Of a stretch of DNA of 64,000 bases, positions 51,597 through 61,561 are shown piece by piece. Source of the stretch: Pelagibacterium nitratireducens (lineage in GTDB: Bacteria > Pseudomonadota > Alphaproteobacteria > Rhizobiales > Devosiaceae); assembly GCF_037044555.1 (NCBI RefSeq), contig NZ_CP146275.1, positions 1,654,501-1,718,500 of the forward strand. The letters are read 5' to 3'. The notes below the pieces were generated by a model. That model had not been told where the DNA came from and made no database searches. It was given only the letters and a program-made list of their open reading frames with translations. The stretch's first letter is position 1. Every line of letters starts with the position of its first letter. The translations under genes were made by a program, and so were the position numbers.

Positions 51597-52988
51597 ATGA
51601 TCCGCAAGTCGATTGTTGCTATTCTTCTGGTCCTCGCACCTGCCGCGGCCTTTGCCCAGGTCGAGCGGACGGTGCCGCAGAGCCAGGAGGAAATCCAACT
51701 CTCCTATTCGCCGGTGGTCCAGCAGGTCGCGCCGGCGGTCGTCAATGTCTATGCAACCCGGGTCACCCAGCAGCAGAGCGGTTTTGGCGATCCTTTCTTC
51801 GACCAGTTTTTCGGTCGCTCGCCGCTCTTCAACCAGCGGCCGCAGACCTCGCAATCGCTGGGGTCGGGCGTGATTGTCAGTGCGGATGGCATGATCCTCA
51901 CCAACAATCACGTCGTGGAAGGGGCGACCGATATTCGGGTTGTGCTCAATGACGGGCGGGAATATCCCGTCGAACTGGTGCTGGCCGATCCCTCGACCGA
52001 TCTGGCCGTGCTCAGGGCCGAGGATGGGGCGGGGGAGTTTCCCTTCGTCACGTTTGCCGATTCCGACCAGTTGGAGGTCGGCGATCTCGTTCTGGCCATC
52101 GGCAATCCGTTCGGAGTGGGGCAATCGGTGTCCAGCGGCATCGTTTCGGCACTGGCGCGAACCGGCATGGGGATGACCGACTATCAATTCTTCATCCAGA
52201 CCGACGCAGCGATCAATCCGGGCAATTCGGGCGGTGCGCTGGTCGATATGAACGGGCAACTGGTCGGTATCAACACGGCGCTGTTTACCCGCTCGGGCGG
52301 CTCGCAGGGCATCGGGTTCGCCATACCCTCCAATATGGCGCGGGTGATCGCCGATGCGGGCGCGGCGGGTGGCGAGATCGTGCGGCCCTGGCTGGGCGCG
52401 CAGATGCAGATGCTGGACGCCGACCTGGCCGCCAGCCTGGGACTGGTGACGCCGCGCGGGGCACTGGTAACTGAAATCGCGCCCGACAGCCCGGCCGAGG
52501 CGGCAGGGCTGGCTTCGGGCGACGTGATCACCGCGATCGATGGGGTGGCGGTTCAGGACCCCGAAGCGCTCAATTATCGCGTGGCGACCAAGCCGGTCGG
52601 CTCGATCTCCGAATTGACGCTGTGGCGGAACGGCGCCGAGACGACTGCCACACTGGAAATGGGGGCGCCGCCCGCGACTTCGGACCGGCAGGCGACGATT
52701 TCGGGCAATACGCGATTTGCAGGGGTCAGCGCGGCTGAACTGAACCCCGCATTGGCGCAGCAATTGGGGCTGGGCTTTTCAACGCAGGGGGTCGCCGTCG
52801 TCGAGGTTGAGGCGGGAAGCCCGGCGGCGCGCATGGGGCTCGAGCAAGGCGATGTGATCGTTGCGCTGAACGGCACGGAAATTCGTGATATTGAAACCTT
52901 CGAATCCCTAGCCAGCCAGCGCCCGCGCGCCTGGCAGATCATCCTGCAACGCGAAGGCAGGGTCATCCGTTCGGTGGTGAGCGGATGA
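51597..52988 (+). CDS. Deg/HtrA-family periplasmic serine endoprotease
   Basis: This secreted protease of 463 residues has a signal peptide cleaved near AFAQ (residue 20). The catalytic triad is H105 (NNHVV), D135 (STDLAVL) and S211 (PGNSGGAL). Two PDZ domains follow, at about residues 275-355 and 385-460. It degrades or refolds envelope proteins. The start at 51597 follows CGGAG; the frame is open far upstream. It is divergent from the decarboxylase and followed by rarA after 17 bases. Confidence 0.95.
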   Translation: MIRKSIVAILLVLAPAAAFAQVERTVPQSQEEIQLSYSPVVQQVAPAVVNVYATRVTQQQSGFGDPFFDQFFGRSPLFNQRPQTSQSLGSGVIVSADGMILTNNHVVEGATDIRVVLNDGREYPVELVLADPSTDLAVLRAEDGAGEFPFVTFADSDQLEVGDLVLAIGNPFGVGQSVSSGIVSALARTGMGMTDYQFFIQTDAAINPGNSGGALVDMNGQLVGINTALFTRSGGSQGIGFAIPSNMARVIADAGAAGGEIVRPWLGAQMQMLDADLAASLGLVTPRGALVTEIAPDSPAEAAGLASGDVITAIDGVAVQDPEALNYRVATKPVGSISELTLWRNGAETTATLEMGAPPATSDRQATISGNTRFAGVSAAELNPALAQQLGLGFSTQGVAVVEVEAGSPAARMGLEQGDVIVALNGTEIRDIETFESLASQRPRAWQIILQREGRVIRSVVSG

Positions 52989-53005
52989 TAGTTTTGTGAG
53001 GTGCG

Positions 53006-54337
53006 ATGAGCGACCTTTTTCCCGAGGACCTTCCAGCCTCCCGACCGACGGATGAACCGGGCGCCGACCGGCCGCTGGCCGACCGGCTGCGGCCGAAATC
53101 GCTCGATGAGGTGATCGGGCAGACCCATATCATCGGGCCCGACGGCACGCTGCGGCGGATGCTGGCGTCGGGGCGGCTGGGTTCGCTCATCCTGTGGGGG
53201 CCGCCGGGAACCGGCAAGACGACAGTGGCGCGGTTGCTGGCCGATGCAGTGGACTATCGGTTCGAGCAGATTTCGGCGATCTTTTCGGGGGTAGCGGACC
53301 TCAAGAAGGTGTTCGAAACGGCGCGCACGGCGCGGCGGGCCGGGCAGCGTACGCTGCTGTTCGTCGATGAAATCCATCGCTTCAACCGGGCGCAGCAGGA
53401 CAGTTTTCTTCCCGTCATGGAAGATGGCACCGTGGTGCTGGTCGGGGCGACGACGGAGAACCCCAGTTTCGAGCTCAACGCGGCGCTTCTGTCGCGGGCG
53501 CAGGTGCTCAAGTTTACCAGTCTCGACCGTGACGATCTCGATGCGCTTGCCACGCGGGCCGAAGAGGAATTGGGCAAGGCACTGCCGCTCGATGAGGACG
53601 CGCGGCAGACGCTGATCGGGCTGGCCGATGGCGATGGGCGGGCCATGCTGGGGTTGATCGAGGAGATCATTGCCGCAACCGGACCGGATGACGTTTTAGA
53701 TCCTGCAGGGCTGGCGCGTCTGGTTCAGCGGCGGGCGCCGATCTATGACAAGAGCCAGGATGGCCACTACAATCTGATTTCGGCGCTGCACAAGACGGTG
53801 CGCGGGTCGGACCCCGATGCGGCGCTCTATTATTTCGCGCGCATGATCGATGCGGGCGAGGACCCGATGTATCTGGCGCGGCGGCTGATCCGCATGGCTG
53901 TCGAAGATATTGGCATGGCCGATCCGCAGGCGTTGCCCATAGCTACCGCCGCAAAGGACGCCTATCACATGCTCGGTTCGCCCGAAGGGGAGTTGGCGCT
54001 GGCGGAAGTGGTGGTTTATCTGGCGACGGCGCCGAAATCGAACGCGCTTTACAATGCCTACAACCGAGCACTGGCCCTGGCCAAAAAGACCGGCTCGCCG
54101 ACGCCGCCCATGGCCATTCTCAATGCGCCGACCAAGCTGATGAAGTCGGAGGGGTATGGCGAGGGCTATATCTACGACCACGACACCCCCGAGGGGTTTT
54201 CGGGGCAGGAGTATTTTCCCGAAAAGATCGGGCGGCAGGATTTCTATCAGCCGGTCGAGCGCGGGTTTGAACGCGATATCAAGAAGCGGATGGATTATTT
54301 CGGGAAACTGCGCGCGGCGAAGCGCGACGTCAGTTAG
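53006..54337 (+). CDS. rarA: Replication-associated recombination protein A (AAA ATPase)
   Basis: RarA/MgsA acts at stalled replication forks. The 443 residues carry LRPKSLDEVIGQ, Walker A GPPGTGKTT, Walker B LLFVDEIHRFN and the C-terminal tetramer domain with HDTPEGFSGQEYFPE. Its stop codon lies within a 121-bp palindromic element. Confidence 0.96.
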   Translation: MSDLFPEDLPASRPTDEPGADRPLADRLRPKSLDEVIGQTHIIGPDGTLRRMLASGRLGSLILWGPPGTGKTTVARLLADAVDYRFEQISAIFSGVADLKKVFETARTARRAGQRTLLFVDEIHRFNRAQQDSFLPVMEDGTVVLVGATTENPSFELNAALLSRAQVLKFTSLDRDDLDALATRAEEELGKALPLDEDARQTLIGLADGDGRAMLGLIEEIIAATGPDDVLDPAGLARLVQRRAPIYDKSQDGHYNLISALHKTVRGSDPDAALYYFARMIDAGEDPMYLARRLIRMAVEDIGMADPQALPIATAAKDAYHMLGSPEGELALAEVVVYLATAPKSNALYNAYNRALALAKKTGSPTPPMAILNAPTKLMKSEGYGEGYIYDHDTPEGFSGQEYFPEKIGRQDFYQPVERGFERDIKKRMDYFGKLRAAKRDVS

Positions 54338-54451
54338 GTGAGGGTGGTCTGCAAATGGCGGTATTCTGCGCTTCCGGTGCTCACGTACCAAAATGTACGC
54401 TCCGCGCCGGTTCTCGAAAACCACCATTTTCGACTCACCCTGACCTAACTG
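54331..54451. repeat. 121-bp imperfect palindromic element after rarA
   Basis: The two ends are inverted copies (CAGTTAGGT at 54331 and ACCTAACTG ending 54451). AGGGTG/CACCCT and AAATGG/CCATTT pair at matching depth, and CGTAC-N6-GTACG forms the centre at 54384-54399. The whole sequence folds into one long hairpin with internal mismatches. No frame is supported. It looks like a REP/MITE-type intergenic element; no second copy was seen in this window. Confidence 0.6.
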
Positions 54452-54529
54452 CTTGCAGGGCTGACTTCGCTCATGACGGCGGAGTGATTTCCCGCTAGAA
54501 GGGCCGCGAATGACAAAGGACAGAGTTTT

Positions 54530-55531
54530 ATGAGCGGCGTGCAATTGCGGGAAGTGGCGGCGGATGAGGACGGGATGCGGCTCGACCGCTGGTTCTCGGT
54601 TCATTTTCCCGACCTGAGCTTCGGGCGCCTGCAAAAGCTGTTGCGCTCGGGGCAGGTGCGGGTCGATAGCGGACGCGTGGCCACCAATGCGCGGCTGGTT
54701 GCCGGGCAGACGGTGCGCGTGCCGCCGCTGGGCGATGCGCCTGTTCGCTCGCCGGACGCGCCGCGGATCAATCAGAAAGATGCCGATTTCCTGCGCGACC
54801 TCATTTTGTATGAGGATGACGAGGTCTATGTGTTCAACAAACCGCACGGGCTTGCCGTGCAGGGCGGATCGGGCACCAAGCGCCATATCGACGGCATGCT
54901 CAAATCGCTGCCCAACAAGAAGGGTGAGCCGCCGCGGCTGGTTCACCGCCTCGACCGGGATACGTCAGGGTGCCTGCTGGTGGCCAAGACGCGGGCGGCG
55001 GCGAGCCATTTCGGAACCGTGTTCCGCTCACGCTCGGCGCGCAAGATCTATTGGGCGATAACGATTGGCGTTGCCCATCCTCGCCAGGGACGGATTTCGT
55101 GCTTTCTGGCGCGGCAATCGACCCAGGATGGCGAGCAGATGGTAGTGGTCGAAAACGGTACCGAGGGCGCGCAGCATTCAGTGAGCTATTATTCGGTGAC
55201 CGAGAGCGCCGCTAATCAGTTCGCCTGGGTGACGCTCAAACCGGTCACCGGGCGCACGCACCAGTTGCGCGTTCACATGATGGAACTGGGCACGCCCATT
55301 CTCGACGACCCGCGCTACAACACGCTGGAAAACTGGAATTTCGAGCGGCCCGAGGAACTGGGCAACGGTTTGCATTTGCACGCGAGGCGGCTGGCCATTC
55401 CGCTGCGCAGCGGCAAGAGGCTCGATATCACCGCACCGCTCCCGCCGCATATGAAGGCGAGCTTTGAAACGCTGGGGTTTAATGCCAATCAGTACGATGT
55501 GCAGGATGTCGATCCGGAGGACGATGCGTGA
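54530..55531 (+). CDS. RluC/RluD-family 23S rRNA pseudouridine synthase
   Basis: This protein has 333 residues: an N-terminal S4 RNA-binding domain (LDRWFSVHFP, LQKLLRSGQVRVD, residues 13-60) and a synthase domain with the catalytic Asp in VHRLDRDTSGCLLVAKT and KPVTGRTHQLRVHM. It isomerises uridines in 23S rRNA. RluC-like is most likely, but the exact target position is unproven. A downstream HAD gene overlaps its stop. Confidence 0.92.
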   Translation: MSGVQLREVAADEDGMRLDRWFSVHFPDLSFGRLQKLLRSGQVRVDSGRVATNARLVAGQTVRVPPLGDAPVRSPDAPRINQKDADFLRDLILYEDDEVYVFNKPHGLAVQGGSGTKRHIDGMLKSLPNKKGEPPRLVHRLDRDTSGCLLVAKTRAAASHFGTVFRSRSARKIYWAITIGVAHPRQGRISCFLARQSTQDGEQMVVVENGTEGAQHSVSYYSVTESAANQFAWVTLKPVTGRTHQLRVHMMELGTPILDDPRYNTLENWNFERPEELGNGLHLHARRLAIPLRSGKRLDITAPLPPHMKASFETLGFNANQYDVQDVDPEDDA

Positions 55532-56199
55532 TGGCCGAACCGCGTCTTGTCATGTTCGATATGGACGGCACGCTGATCGACTCCGGTTCGATCATTGCCG
55601 AGCATATGGCCGCGACGTTCCGCGATCACGGGCTGGACGTGCCTACGTCGGAAATGTCTCATTCGATCATCGGTCTGTCGCTGGAAATTGCCATGGAACG
55701 GCTGGCGCAATGCGATGCGGAGACAGCCATCCTGATGGCAGGGACCTACCGCCAGCACTACCGCGCCATGCTGGCCGGAGGTGATCGGCATGAGCCGCTT
55801 TATGCGGGGGCGCTGGACGCGCTGAACCGTTTGCGGGCGCATGAGACCTCGATCCTTGGTATTGCCACCGGCAAGGGGCTGAGCGGGGTCAATCGCATTC
55901 TGGCGCTGCACGCATTGGCGGATCATTTCGTGACGCTGCAGACCCCCGACCACAATCCGTCGAAACCTCATCCGGGAATGATCCTGCGGGCTTGCGCCGA
56001 GACCGGGATCGATCCCGACTGCACGGTGATGATCGGGGATACGACGTTCGACATGGAGTTGGGGCGGTCGGCCGGGGCGCGGACCATCGGGGTGAGCTGG
56101 GGGTATCACGCCCGCGTTGCGCTCGAAGAGAGCGGTGCCCATATCATCATCGACGATTATGCCGATCTCGATGACGCTATCGAAAGGGTTTTGAGTTGA
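55531..56199 (+). CDS. HAD-superfamily phosphatase (phosphoglycolate phosphatase-like)
   Basis: This protein has 222 residues with motif I FDMDGTLIDSG, the cap domain, motif III K in SKPHPGMI, and motif IV GDTTFDMELG. Asp-based phosphate hydrolysis is expected; the substrate is unknown. The ATG at 55531 overlaps the preceding stop (TGATG); GTG at 55528 is an alternative. GGAGG lies 10 bases upstream. Confidence 0.88.
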   Translation: MAEPRLVMFDMDGTLIDSGSIIAEHMAATFRDHGLDVPTSEMSHSIIGLSLEIAMERLAQCDAETAILMAGTYRQHYRAMLAGGDRHEPLYAGALDALNRLRAHETSILGIATGKGLSGVNRILALHALADHFVTLQTPDHNPSKPHPGMILRACAETGIDPDCTVMIGDTTFDMELGRSAGARTIGVSWGYHARVALEESGAHIIIDDYADLDDAIERVLS

Positions 56200-56972
56200 T
56201 GCGCGAATTTCTCGAAGACGCCATCCGGCACCAGGATGCGGGGCAGGGCCGTCATCAGAAGGATCTGATCCGCGAGTTGCCCAAGCGCTTTTATAAATCG
56301 GTGGACGTTGCCGAGACTGATGGCGTTTTTGCTGTGCTGCTTGACGGGCGCGTGACCAAGACGCCGACCGGCAAACCGGTTGGCGTTGGTCATCCCGATC
56401 TTGCGGCGCGCATGCGCGAGGAATGGGATGCGCAGGGCGATCGCATCGATCCCGATATGATGCCGCATGTCAAACTGATCAATTCGGCCGTCGAAGCGGG
56501 CGAGGAATCACGTCCCGCACTGCTTGACGAAGTGGTGAAATATGCGGGCAACGATCTGCTGCTCTATCGCGCCGACAGCCCGCGCGAGCTTGTCGAAAAG
56601 CAGGAGCAGATTTGGGACGATGTGCTCGTGCGGATCGCACGGCATTTTTCGGTGAGCTTCCAGCCCACAGTCGGGATCATGCATAAGGCGCAATCTGTCG
56701 ACATGCTGAAAAAGCTCAGAGATGCCATCGAGCCGCTGCACCATGTGCCTGCGACTGCGATGGTGTCGGTGACGGGGCTCACCGGCTCGGGCCTGCTGGC
56801 GGTTGGTCTGCGCGAGCGGCTGGTCGATGCCGATGCCGCGTGGACCGCAGCCCATGTTGATGAGGACTACCAGATTTCGCTGTGGGGCGAGGATTACGAG
56901 GCGGCGGCGCGGCGGCGGCAGCGGCGTCTCGAATTTGATGCCGCGGTCAATGTTATCAACCTGTTAGGCTGA
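56199..56972 (+). CDS. ATP12-family F1-ATPase assembly chaperone
   Basis: The 257 residues match the ATP12 family: KRFYKSVDVAETDGVFAVLLDGRVTKTP near residue 29, then DPDMMPHVKLINSAVEAG and YRADSPRELVEKQEQIWD. In mitochondria ATP12 binds the F1 alpha subunit, and the family is kept in alphaproteobacteria. It overlaps the HAD gene by one base and the convergent folK by 9 bases. Confidence 0.93.
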   Translation: MREFLEDAIRHQDAGQGRHQKDLIRELPKRFYKSVDVAETDGVFAVLLDGRVTKTPTGKPVGVGHPDLAARMREEWDAQGDRIDPDMMPHVKLINSAVEAGEESRPALLDEVVKYAGNDLLLYRADSPRELVEKQEQIWDDVLVRIARHFSVSFQPTVGIMHKAQSVDMLKKLRDAIEPLHHVPATAMVSVTGLTGSGLLAVGLRERLVDADAAWTAAHVDEDYQISLWGEDYEAAARRRQRRLEFDAAVNVINLLG

Positions 56973-57410
56973 TTTCCTGCCGGCCTGATTCAGCAGCCAG
57001 TCAGCCATATCCGGCGCGATTTCGCGCACTGGACCGAGCACGAAATCGCGCTCATGGGCGTAAGGATGCGGCAAGGTAAGGCGCTCGGATTCCATGGTCA
57101 GATCATCGTAGGTGATGACGTCGATATCGATGCTGCGCGGGCCCCATTTCTCAATACGGACGCGTCCGATCTCGGCTTCGGTGGCAAGGCAGAAGTCGAG
57201 AAGCTCGAGCGGGGACAGGGTGGTTTCGATCAGAACGGCGCCGTTGTGAAACCGGTTCTGATCGGTCTTGCCCCAGGGTTCGCTGACGATCAGTTTGCTT
57301 TGTTTCAAAAGGAAAATCTGCGGATGGCCGGCGATGGCCTCAATGGCTTTGGCGATCTGGTGCGCGGGCTCGCCAATATTGGCGCCCAGCGCCAGAACGG
57401 CGCGGGCCAT
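56964..57410 (-). CDS. folK: 6-hydroxymethyl-dihydropterin pyrophosphokinase
   Basis: This enzyme transfers pyrophosphate from ATP to the pterin in folate synthesis. The 148 residues show LALGANIGEP, NGAVLIETTLSP and the catalytic WGPRSIDIDVITYDD plus LPHPYAHERDFVL. Its start overlaps the folB stop (TGATG). It ends the folPBK run. Confidence 0.96.
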   Translation of the reverse strand: MARAVLALGANIGEPAHQIAKAIEAIAGHPQIFLLKQSKLIVSEPWGKTDQNRFHNGAVLIETTLSPLELLDFCLATEAEIGRVRIEKWGPRSIDIDVITYDDLTMESERLTLPHPYAHERDFVLGPVREIAPDMADWLLNQAGRKSA

Positions 57411-57796
57411 CAGATCTGCTCCCGCGTCCTGACCATTTCGATGGCGGCTTCGCCGGCCACGATGGGCAGGGGCGCTTCGGGCTTTCTGACCTTGATGCGG
57501 ATCCAGTCGAGCTTGTCGAAGCGTTCGAATAGACGCGCCATGATGTGATGGCCGAGCGCCTCGATGAGCTTGAAACGCCTTTCCTCGAAGGCTTCCTTCA
57601 CCAGATCGTAGATATGGGCATAGGAAATCGTGGAGGCCACGTCATCGGAGCGGGCGGCCTCGGACATGTCCAGCCCCAGCTCGAGATCGATGCGGAAGCG
57701 CTGGCCGAGGGCGTTTTCCTCCATCATGACACCGTGGTAGCCATAAAAGGCCAGCCCGGCCAGAATGATGCGGTCGCGATCGGCAAAGCTGTCCAT
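57410..57796 (-). CDS. folB: Dihydroneopterin aldolase
   Basis: This enzyme splits dihydroneopterin to 6-hydroxymethyl-dihydropterin and glycolaldehyde. The 128 residues have FYGYHGVMMEENALGQRF, TISYAHIYDLV and IEALGHHIMARL, the family core. ATG 57796 has GGAGGGG at suitable distance; GTG 57805 overlaps that site and is unlikely. Confidence 0.95.
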   Translation of the reverse strand: MDSFADRDRIILAGLAFYGYHGVMMEENALGQRFRIDLELGLDMSEAARSDDVASTISYAHIYDLVKEAFEERRFKLIEALGHHIMARLFERFDKLDWIRIKVRKPEAPLPIVAGEAAIEMVRTREQI

Positions 57797-57801
57797 GGGA
57801 C

Positions 57802-58653
57802 TCACCCCTCCAGTTGCGGCGGACCATAAAGCGTGGCGGCAGCCACGCGCAAGGCGTCGCGATTGGCGCGCACGTCATGGACGCGGAAAATGTGCCCGCC
57901 CTTTAGATAGCCCAGAACAGAGGTTGCGATGGTGCCCGAAACGCGCTCCTTGGGCGGCACATCGAGTAGATTGCCGATCATGCGTTTGCGGGAGGTCCCA
58001 ACCAGCAAGGGAAAGCCGAGCGCGTGCAATTCATCGAGGCGGTTGAGGAGTTCGTAATTCTCGGCAAAGGATTTCGCAAAGCCAAAACCCGGATCGAGAA
58101 TGATTGCGTCTCTTGCGATACCTGCCTTGAGCGCGATGTCCACTGACCGTGACAGCCAGCGCTTCATTTCATCGATCAGGTCGCGCGCGGTATCACGCTC
58201 GGTGTCCCAGTGCATGGCGATGATTGGCGTGCTGTGATGGGCGGCTACGTCGGCGATTTCCGGATCGCGCTGCAGGCCTTGGACATCGTTGATGATTTTG
58301 GCGCCCGCCTGGACCGCCTGATCTGCGACCAGGGCCTTGTAGGTGTCGATGGAGATCGGGGCTTCAAAACCGCGCTCCGCAAGGGCGTCGAGCACGGGCA
58401 TGACCCTGTCGAGTTCGTCCTGTACGCTCACTTCATCGGAGCCGGGACGGGTGCTTTCGCCGCCGATATCGATGATGTCGGCGCCTTCGGCAGCGAGGTC
58501 TTCTGCGTGCGCGAGGGCCGCGTCGAGGGCGGAGAAATCGCCGCCATCGGAAAAGCTGTCGGGGGTTACGTTCAAAATGCCCATGACGAGAGGCGTGCGG
58601 CCCAGTTTCAGCGGGCCGCCAGCCATCGGGACGTCATAGGCGCGGTGCGTCAC
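57802..58653 (-). CDS. folP: Dihydropteroate synthase
   Basis: This enzyme joins the pterin to p-aminobenzoate and is the sulfonamide target. The 283 residues include [32 protein letters not shown] and [10 protein letters not shown]. It overlaps rimO by 4 bases (ATGA) and lies 5 bases before folB. No obvious sulfonamide-resistance insertion is seen. Confidence 0.97.
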   Translation of the reverse strand: MTHRAYDVPMAGGPLKLGRTPLVMGILNVTPDSFSDGGDFSALDAALAHAEDLAAEGADIIDIGGESTRPGSDEVSVQDELDRVMPVLDALAERGFEAPISIDTYKALVADQAVQAGAKIINDVQGLQRDPEIADVAAHHSTPIIAMHWDTERDTARDLIDEMKRWLSRSVDIALKAGIARDAIILDPGFGFAKSFAENYELLNRLDELHALGFPLLVGTSRKRMIGNLLDVPPKERVSGTIATSVLGYLKGGHIFRVHDVRANRDALRVAAATLYGPPQLEG

Positions 58654-60002
58654 TGCACCGAACCAGCCGGGACCGCATAGAGGTCGTATTCGTCGGAATC
58701 AACGACTGTCACCGAGATCATGTCGCCGGGCTTGATACCTGAGGCGTTCTCGACGATGACATTGCCGTCGATTTCCGGAGCATCCCATTGCGAACGGGCA
58801 ATCACGCGCTGCTCTTCGGGTTCGACGTCATCGACGAGAACGTCGATGGTGCGGCCGACGCGCGAGGCGAGGCGTTCACTCGAAACCTCCTGCAGCGCCT
58901 CCATCAGTCGCCCGTAGCGCTCCTGCTTGAGCTCATCGGGGATTTCATCGAGGCCCAGATCGTTGGCGCGGGCGCCGGTTACCGGCTCGTAGGGAAACGC
59001 CCCGGCGCGGTCGATCTTGGTCTCGTGGACCCAATCGAGCAGCATCTGGAAATCTTCCTCGGTCTCGCCGGGGAAGCCGACGATGAAGGTCGAGCGGATG
59101 GCGAGATCGGGACAGGTTTCGCGCCATTTCCGGATGCGGTCGGCGGTCTTTTCCTGATTGGCCGGGCGCCGCATGGACTTGAGAACCTGCGGGCTGGCGT
59201 GCTGGAAGGGGATGTCGAGATAGGGCAGGATCACCCCGTCGGCCATTAGCGGAATGACGTTATCGACGTGGGGGTAGGGATAGACGTAGTGCATCCGAAC
59301 CCAGGCGCCGAGCTTGCCCATTTCCTCGGCCAGCGTCTGGAACCGCGCTTCGACCTGACGTCCGCGATAGGGGGACGTGGCGTATTTGATGTCCACGCCA
59401 TAGGCCGAGGTGTCCTGGGAGATGACCATGATCTCCTTGACGCCCGACTTGACCAGCCGCTCGGCTTCATAAAGCACGGAGGCGATGGGGCGCGAGACGA
59501 GATCGCCGCGGATCGAGGGGATGATGCAGAAGGTGCAGCGATTGTTGCAGCCTTCGGAAATCTTGAGATAGGCGTAGTGGCGCGGGGTGAGCCGCAGACC
59601 CTGTTCGGGCACGAGATCGACAAAGGCGTTGGGCACCGGGGGCACAGCCTGATGGACCGCGTCGACGACCGCTTCATACTGATGCGCGCCCGAGACGGCC
59701 AGGACGCCGGGATGGGTCTTGCGGATCAGCTCTTCCTCGCCGCCGAGACAGCCGGTGACGATGACGCGGCCATTTTCCGAAATCGCTTCACCGATGGCGT
59801 CGAGGCTTTCAGCCTTGGCGCTGTCGAGAAAGCCGCAGGTGTTGACGATGACGACATCGGCGCCCTCATAGGAGGGTGAAAAGCTGTAGCCTTGCGCACG
59901 CAGCGTTGTGAGGATCCGCTCGGAATCGACGAGGGCCTTGGGGCAGCCGAGGCTGACGAGGCCGATCTTTGGGGCGTTTTGTGTTGGTGTTGGCGCGCTC
60001 AT
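58650..60002 (-). CDS. rimO: Ribosomal protein S12 methylthiotransferase
   Basis: RimO is a radical-SAM enzyme that methylthiolates the conserved Asp of S12 (Asp89 loop). The 450 residues carry the N-terminal UPF0004 domain ([29 protein letters not shown]), the cluster motif CNNRCTFC, and a C-terminal TRAM domain. The start at 60002 fits the family; the frame is open upstream. Its target S12 here has the RDLP sequence (Arg88-Asp89) at 31413. Confidence 0.96.
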   Translation of the reverse strand: MSAPTPTQNAPKIGLVSLGCPKALVDSERILTTLRAQGYSFSPSYEGADVVIVNTCGFLDSAKAESLDAIGEAISENGRVIVTGCLGGEEELIRKTHPGVLAVSGAHQYEAVVDAVHQAVPPVPNAFVDLVPEQGLRLTPRHYAYLKISEGCNNRCTFCIIPSIRGDLVSRPIASVLYEAERLVKSGVKEIMVISQDTSAYGVDIKYATSPYRGRQVEARFQTLAEEMGKLGAWVRMHYVYPYPHVDNVIPLMADGVILPYLDIPFQHASPQVLKSMRRPANQEKTADRIRKWRETCPDLAIRSTFIVGFPGETEEDFQMLLDWVHETKIDRAGAFPYEPVTGARANDLGLDEIPDELKQERYGRLMEALQEVSSERLASRVGRTIDVLVDDVEPEEQRVIARSQWDAPEIDGNVIVENASGIKPGDMISVTVVDSDEYDLYAVPAGSVQ

Positions 60003-60098
60003 GGGCGTCCGCTGGTCCTTGAAAAGGCGAGATTGCCGAAGGTGCCGGGCCAAGCGGGCCGGCGCCATGGGATATGAAACTCGCATGAATTTGCGCGT

Positions 60099-60126
60099 GT
60101 CATATCGGAAAGTGCGCAAAGGTCAA
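60099..60126 (-). promoter_or_regulatory. Candidate promoter of rimO-folPBK
   Basis: On the minus strand TTGACC and TATGAC are 16 bases apart, about 90 bases upstream of the rimO start. The -35 box lies in the loop and arm of a perfect inverted repeat (next entry). Confidence 0.5.
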
Positions 60127-60139
60127 TCTTTGCGCACTT
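60110..60139. promoter_or_regulatory. Perfect 12-bp inverted repeat over the rimO promoter
   Basis: AAGTGCGCAAAG (60110-60121) and CTTTGCGCACTT (60128-60139) flank GTCAAT. It overlaps the -35 box and spacer of the candidate rimO promoter, as an operator would. A second inverted pair, GATATGA (60071-60077) and TCATATC (60100-60106), flanks the likely start site. A role as bidirectional terminator for the DUF4282 gene is possible but the T-run is poor. Confidence 0.5.
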
Positions 60140-60176
60140 CATAGCTGCGTTGATGTCAGGGCGCAGCGCCCGGATT

Positions 60177-60692
60177 TCAAGCTTTGGGCGCCGGTTTTGC
60201 CCGGCTTGGGCGCCGTTTGGCCGCGGGCTTGGGGGTGTCGGCATCCGGCATCACTGCTGGCTCCTCGGCAACCGGCGTTGCCGGTGGCGTGGGGGCGACC
60301 GGAGCGGGTGCCACCGGCTCGACCGGGTCGGGCTCCTGATCGGCCAGGTCCTCGATCGCTTCGCGAACGTCATCGATCAGCGAAGCGCCCAAATGTTCGG
60401 GCTCATAGGTTTCGGCCTCTGCGCTGTTGGCGCGGAAGAAAACGATGACGGCTTCGCACACAATGCGCAACGCTACGAAAGCCAAAAGCCCGAAGACGAC
60501 GATTTCGAGCAGGCCCCACAGCCCGTTGCCAAAGCCGAACCGGAAGCTCGAAAAGAAGTGATTGACCGCCCACAGCGCAATGCCCGCCAGGCCAAGCATA
60601 TAGAGGATCGTCACAAGGCGTGGCGAGATGATCCGGCCCAGATTGAACAGGACACTGCCCGTTGCGAGCTTTCGCAGGTCGTCGAAGCGCAT
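60177..60692 (-). CDS. DUF4282-like membrane protein with Pro/Ala-rich tail
   Basis: This protein has 171 residues. The start MRFDDLRKLATGSVLFNLG and the following LVTILYMLGLAGIALWAV helix, plus a second helix near residues 58-86, resemble DUF4282 proteins. Residues 87-120 are acidic, then a Pro/Ala-rich stretch ends in a basic Lys/Arg tail. AGGGGA precedes the ATG. The function is unknown. Confidence 0.65.
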   Translation of the reverse strand: MRFDDLRKLATGSVLFNLGRIISPRLVTILYMLGLAGIALWAVNHFFSSFRFGFGNGLWGLLEIVVFGLLAFVALRIVCEAVIVFFRANSAEAETYEPEHLGASLIDDVREAIEDLADQEPDPVEPVAPAPVAPTPPATPVAEEPAVMPDADTPKPAAKRRPSRAKPAPKA

Positions 60693-60746
60693 TTTTGTCC
60701 CCTTGCATCCAAATCGGGAGAACTGAATCGGGTCACCTTGTCGCGA

Positions 60747-61481
60747 TCACAGCGCAGAGGCAAGCCTTGCCGGCCCGAAGTGCGTTTCAAAGCGTGATTT
60801 GAGAACCGAATCCACCTCGGCCATCGAAACGATCTGCCCCAGATCCTCAAAGCTCGTGACTCCGTGCTGGCTAATGCCGCACGGCACGATGCCGGAATAA
60901 TGATCGAGATCAGGGCTGATGTTGAGCGATATACCGTGGAAGCTGACCCAGCGGGAAACCCGTACACCGATCGCGGCAATCTTGTCTTCAACGAACGGGC
61001 CCTTGTCCGGGCGCTTGACCCAGACGCCGATACGCCCATCGCGTTTTTCGCCCTTGATATTGAAGGCTCCGAGGGTGTCGATCACCCAGTTTTCAAGCCC
61101 GGCCACCAGGCATCGGATGTCCCGTCCGCGCTGGCGCAGGTCGAGCATTACATAGGCGACTCGCTGGCCAGGCCCATGATAGGTGAATTGTCCACCTCGC
61201 CCCGCCTCGAACACGGGAAAACGGTCGGGTATTAATAGGTCCTCGGTCTTGGCGGAGGTGCCAGCGGTATAAAGGGGAGGGTGCTCGACCAGCCATATGG
61301 CTTCGGACGCCTCACCGGCTGCAATCGCGCGGGCGCGGCCTTCCATTGTCGCAAGAGCATCGGGGTATTCCACCTGGGACTCGGCAATGATCCAGTTGGC
61401 CGGAATTCCGTCGGTCCGTTTGAGCTTGGGCGCGCTCGCGCAAATGTTCATCTGGTCAGTCTTTAACGCTTCACTAACCAT
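60747..61481 (-). CDS. lipB: Octanoyl-[acyl-carrier-protein]:protein octanoyltransferase
   Basis: LipB moves octanoate from ACP to lipoyl domains, the first step of lipoate synthesis. The 244 residues include [26 protein letters not shown], the Lys in GVWVKRP and [13 protein letters not shown], and the catalytic Cys in [16 protein letters not shown] 61481 has GAGG upstream; ATG 61451 is an alternative. Confidence 0.95.
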   Translation of the reverse strand: MVSEALKTDQMNICASAPKLKRTDGIPANWIIAESQVEYPDALATMEGRARAIAAGEASEAIWLVEHPPLYTAGTSAKTEDLLIPDRFPVFEAGRGGQFTYHGPGQRVAYVMLDLRQRGRDIRCLVAGLENWVIDTLGAFNIKGEKRDGRIGVWVKRPDKGPFVEDKIAAIGVRVSRWVSFHGISLNISPDLDHYSGIVPCGISQHGVTSFEDLGQIVSMAEVDSVLKSRFETHFGPARLASAL

Positions 61482-61561
61482 GACGCCTCAATGTCGAAGC
61501 CGACGCGCGGGGAAAGCCGATTCTCGCCGTATGATTTGCATCTGGCGGTCCGGATTTTTTG

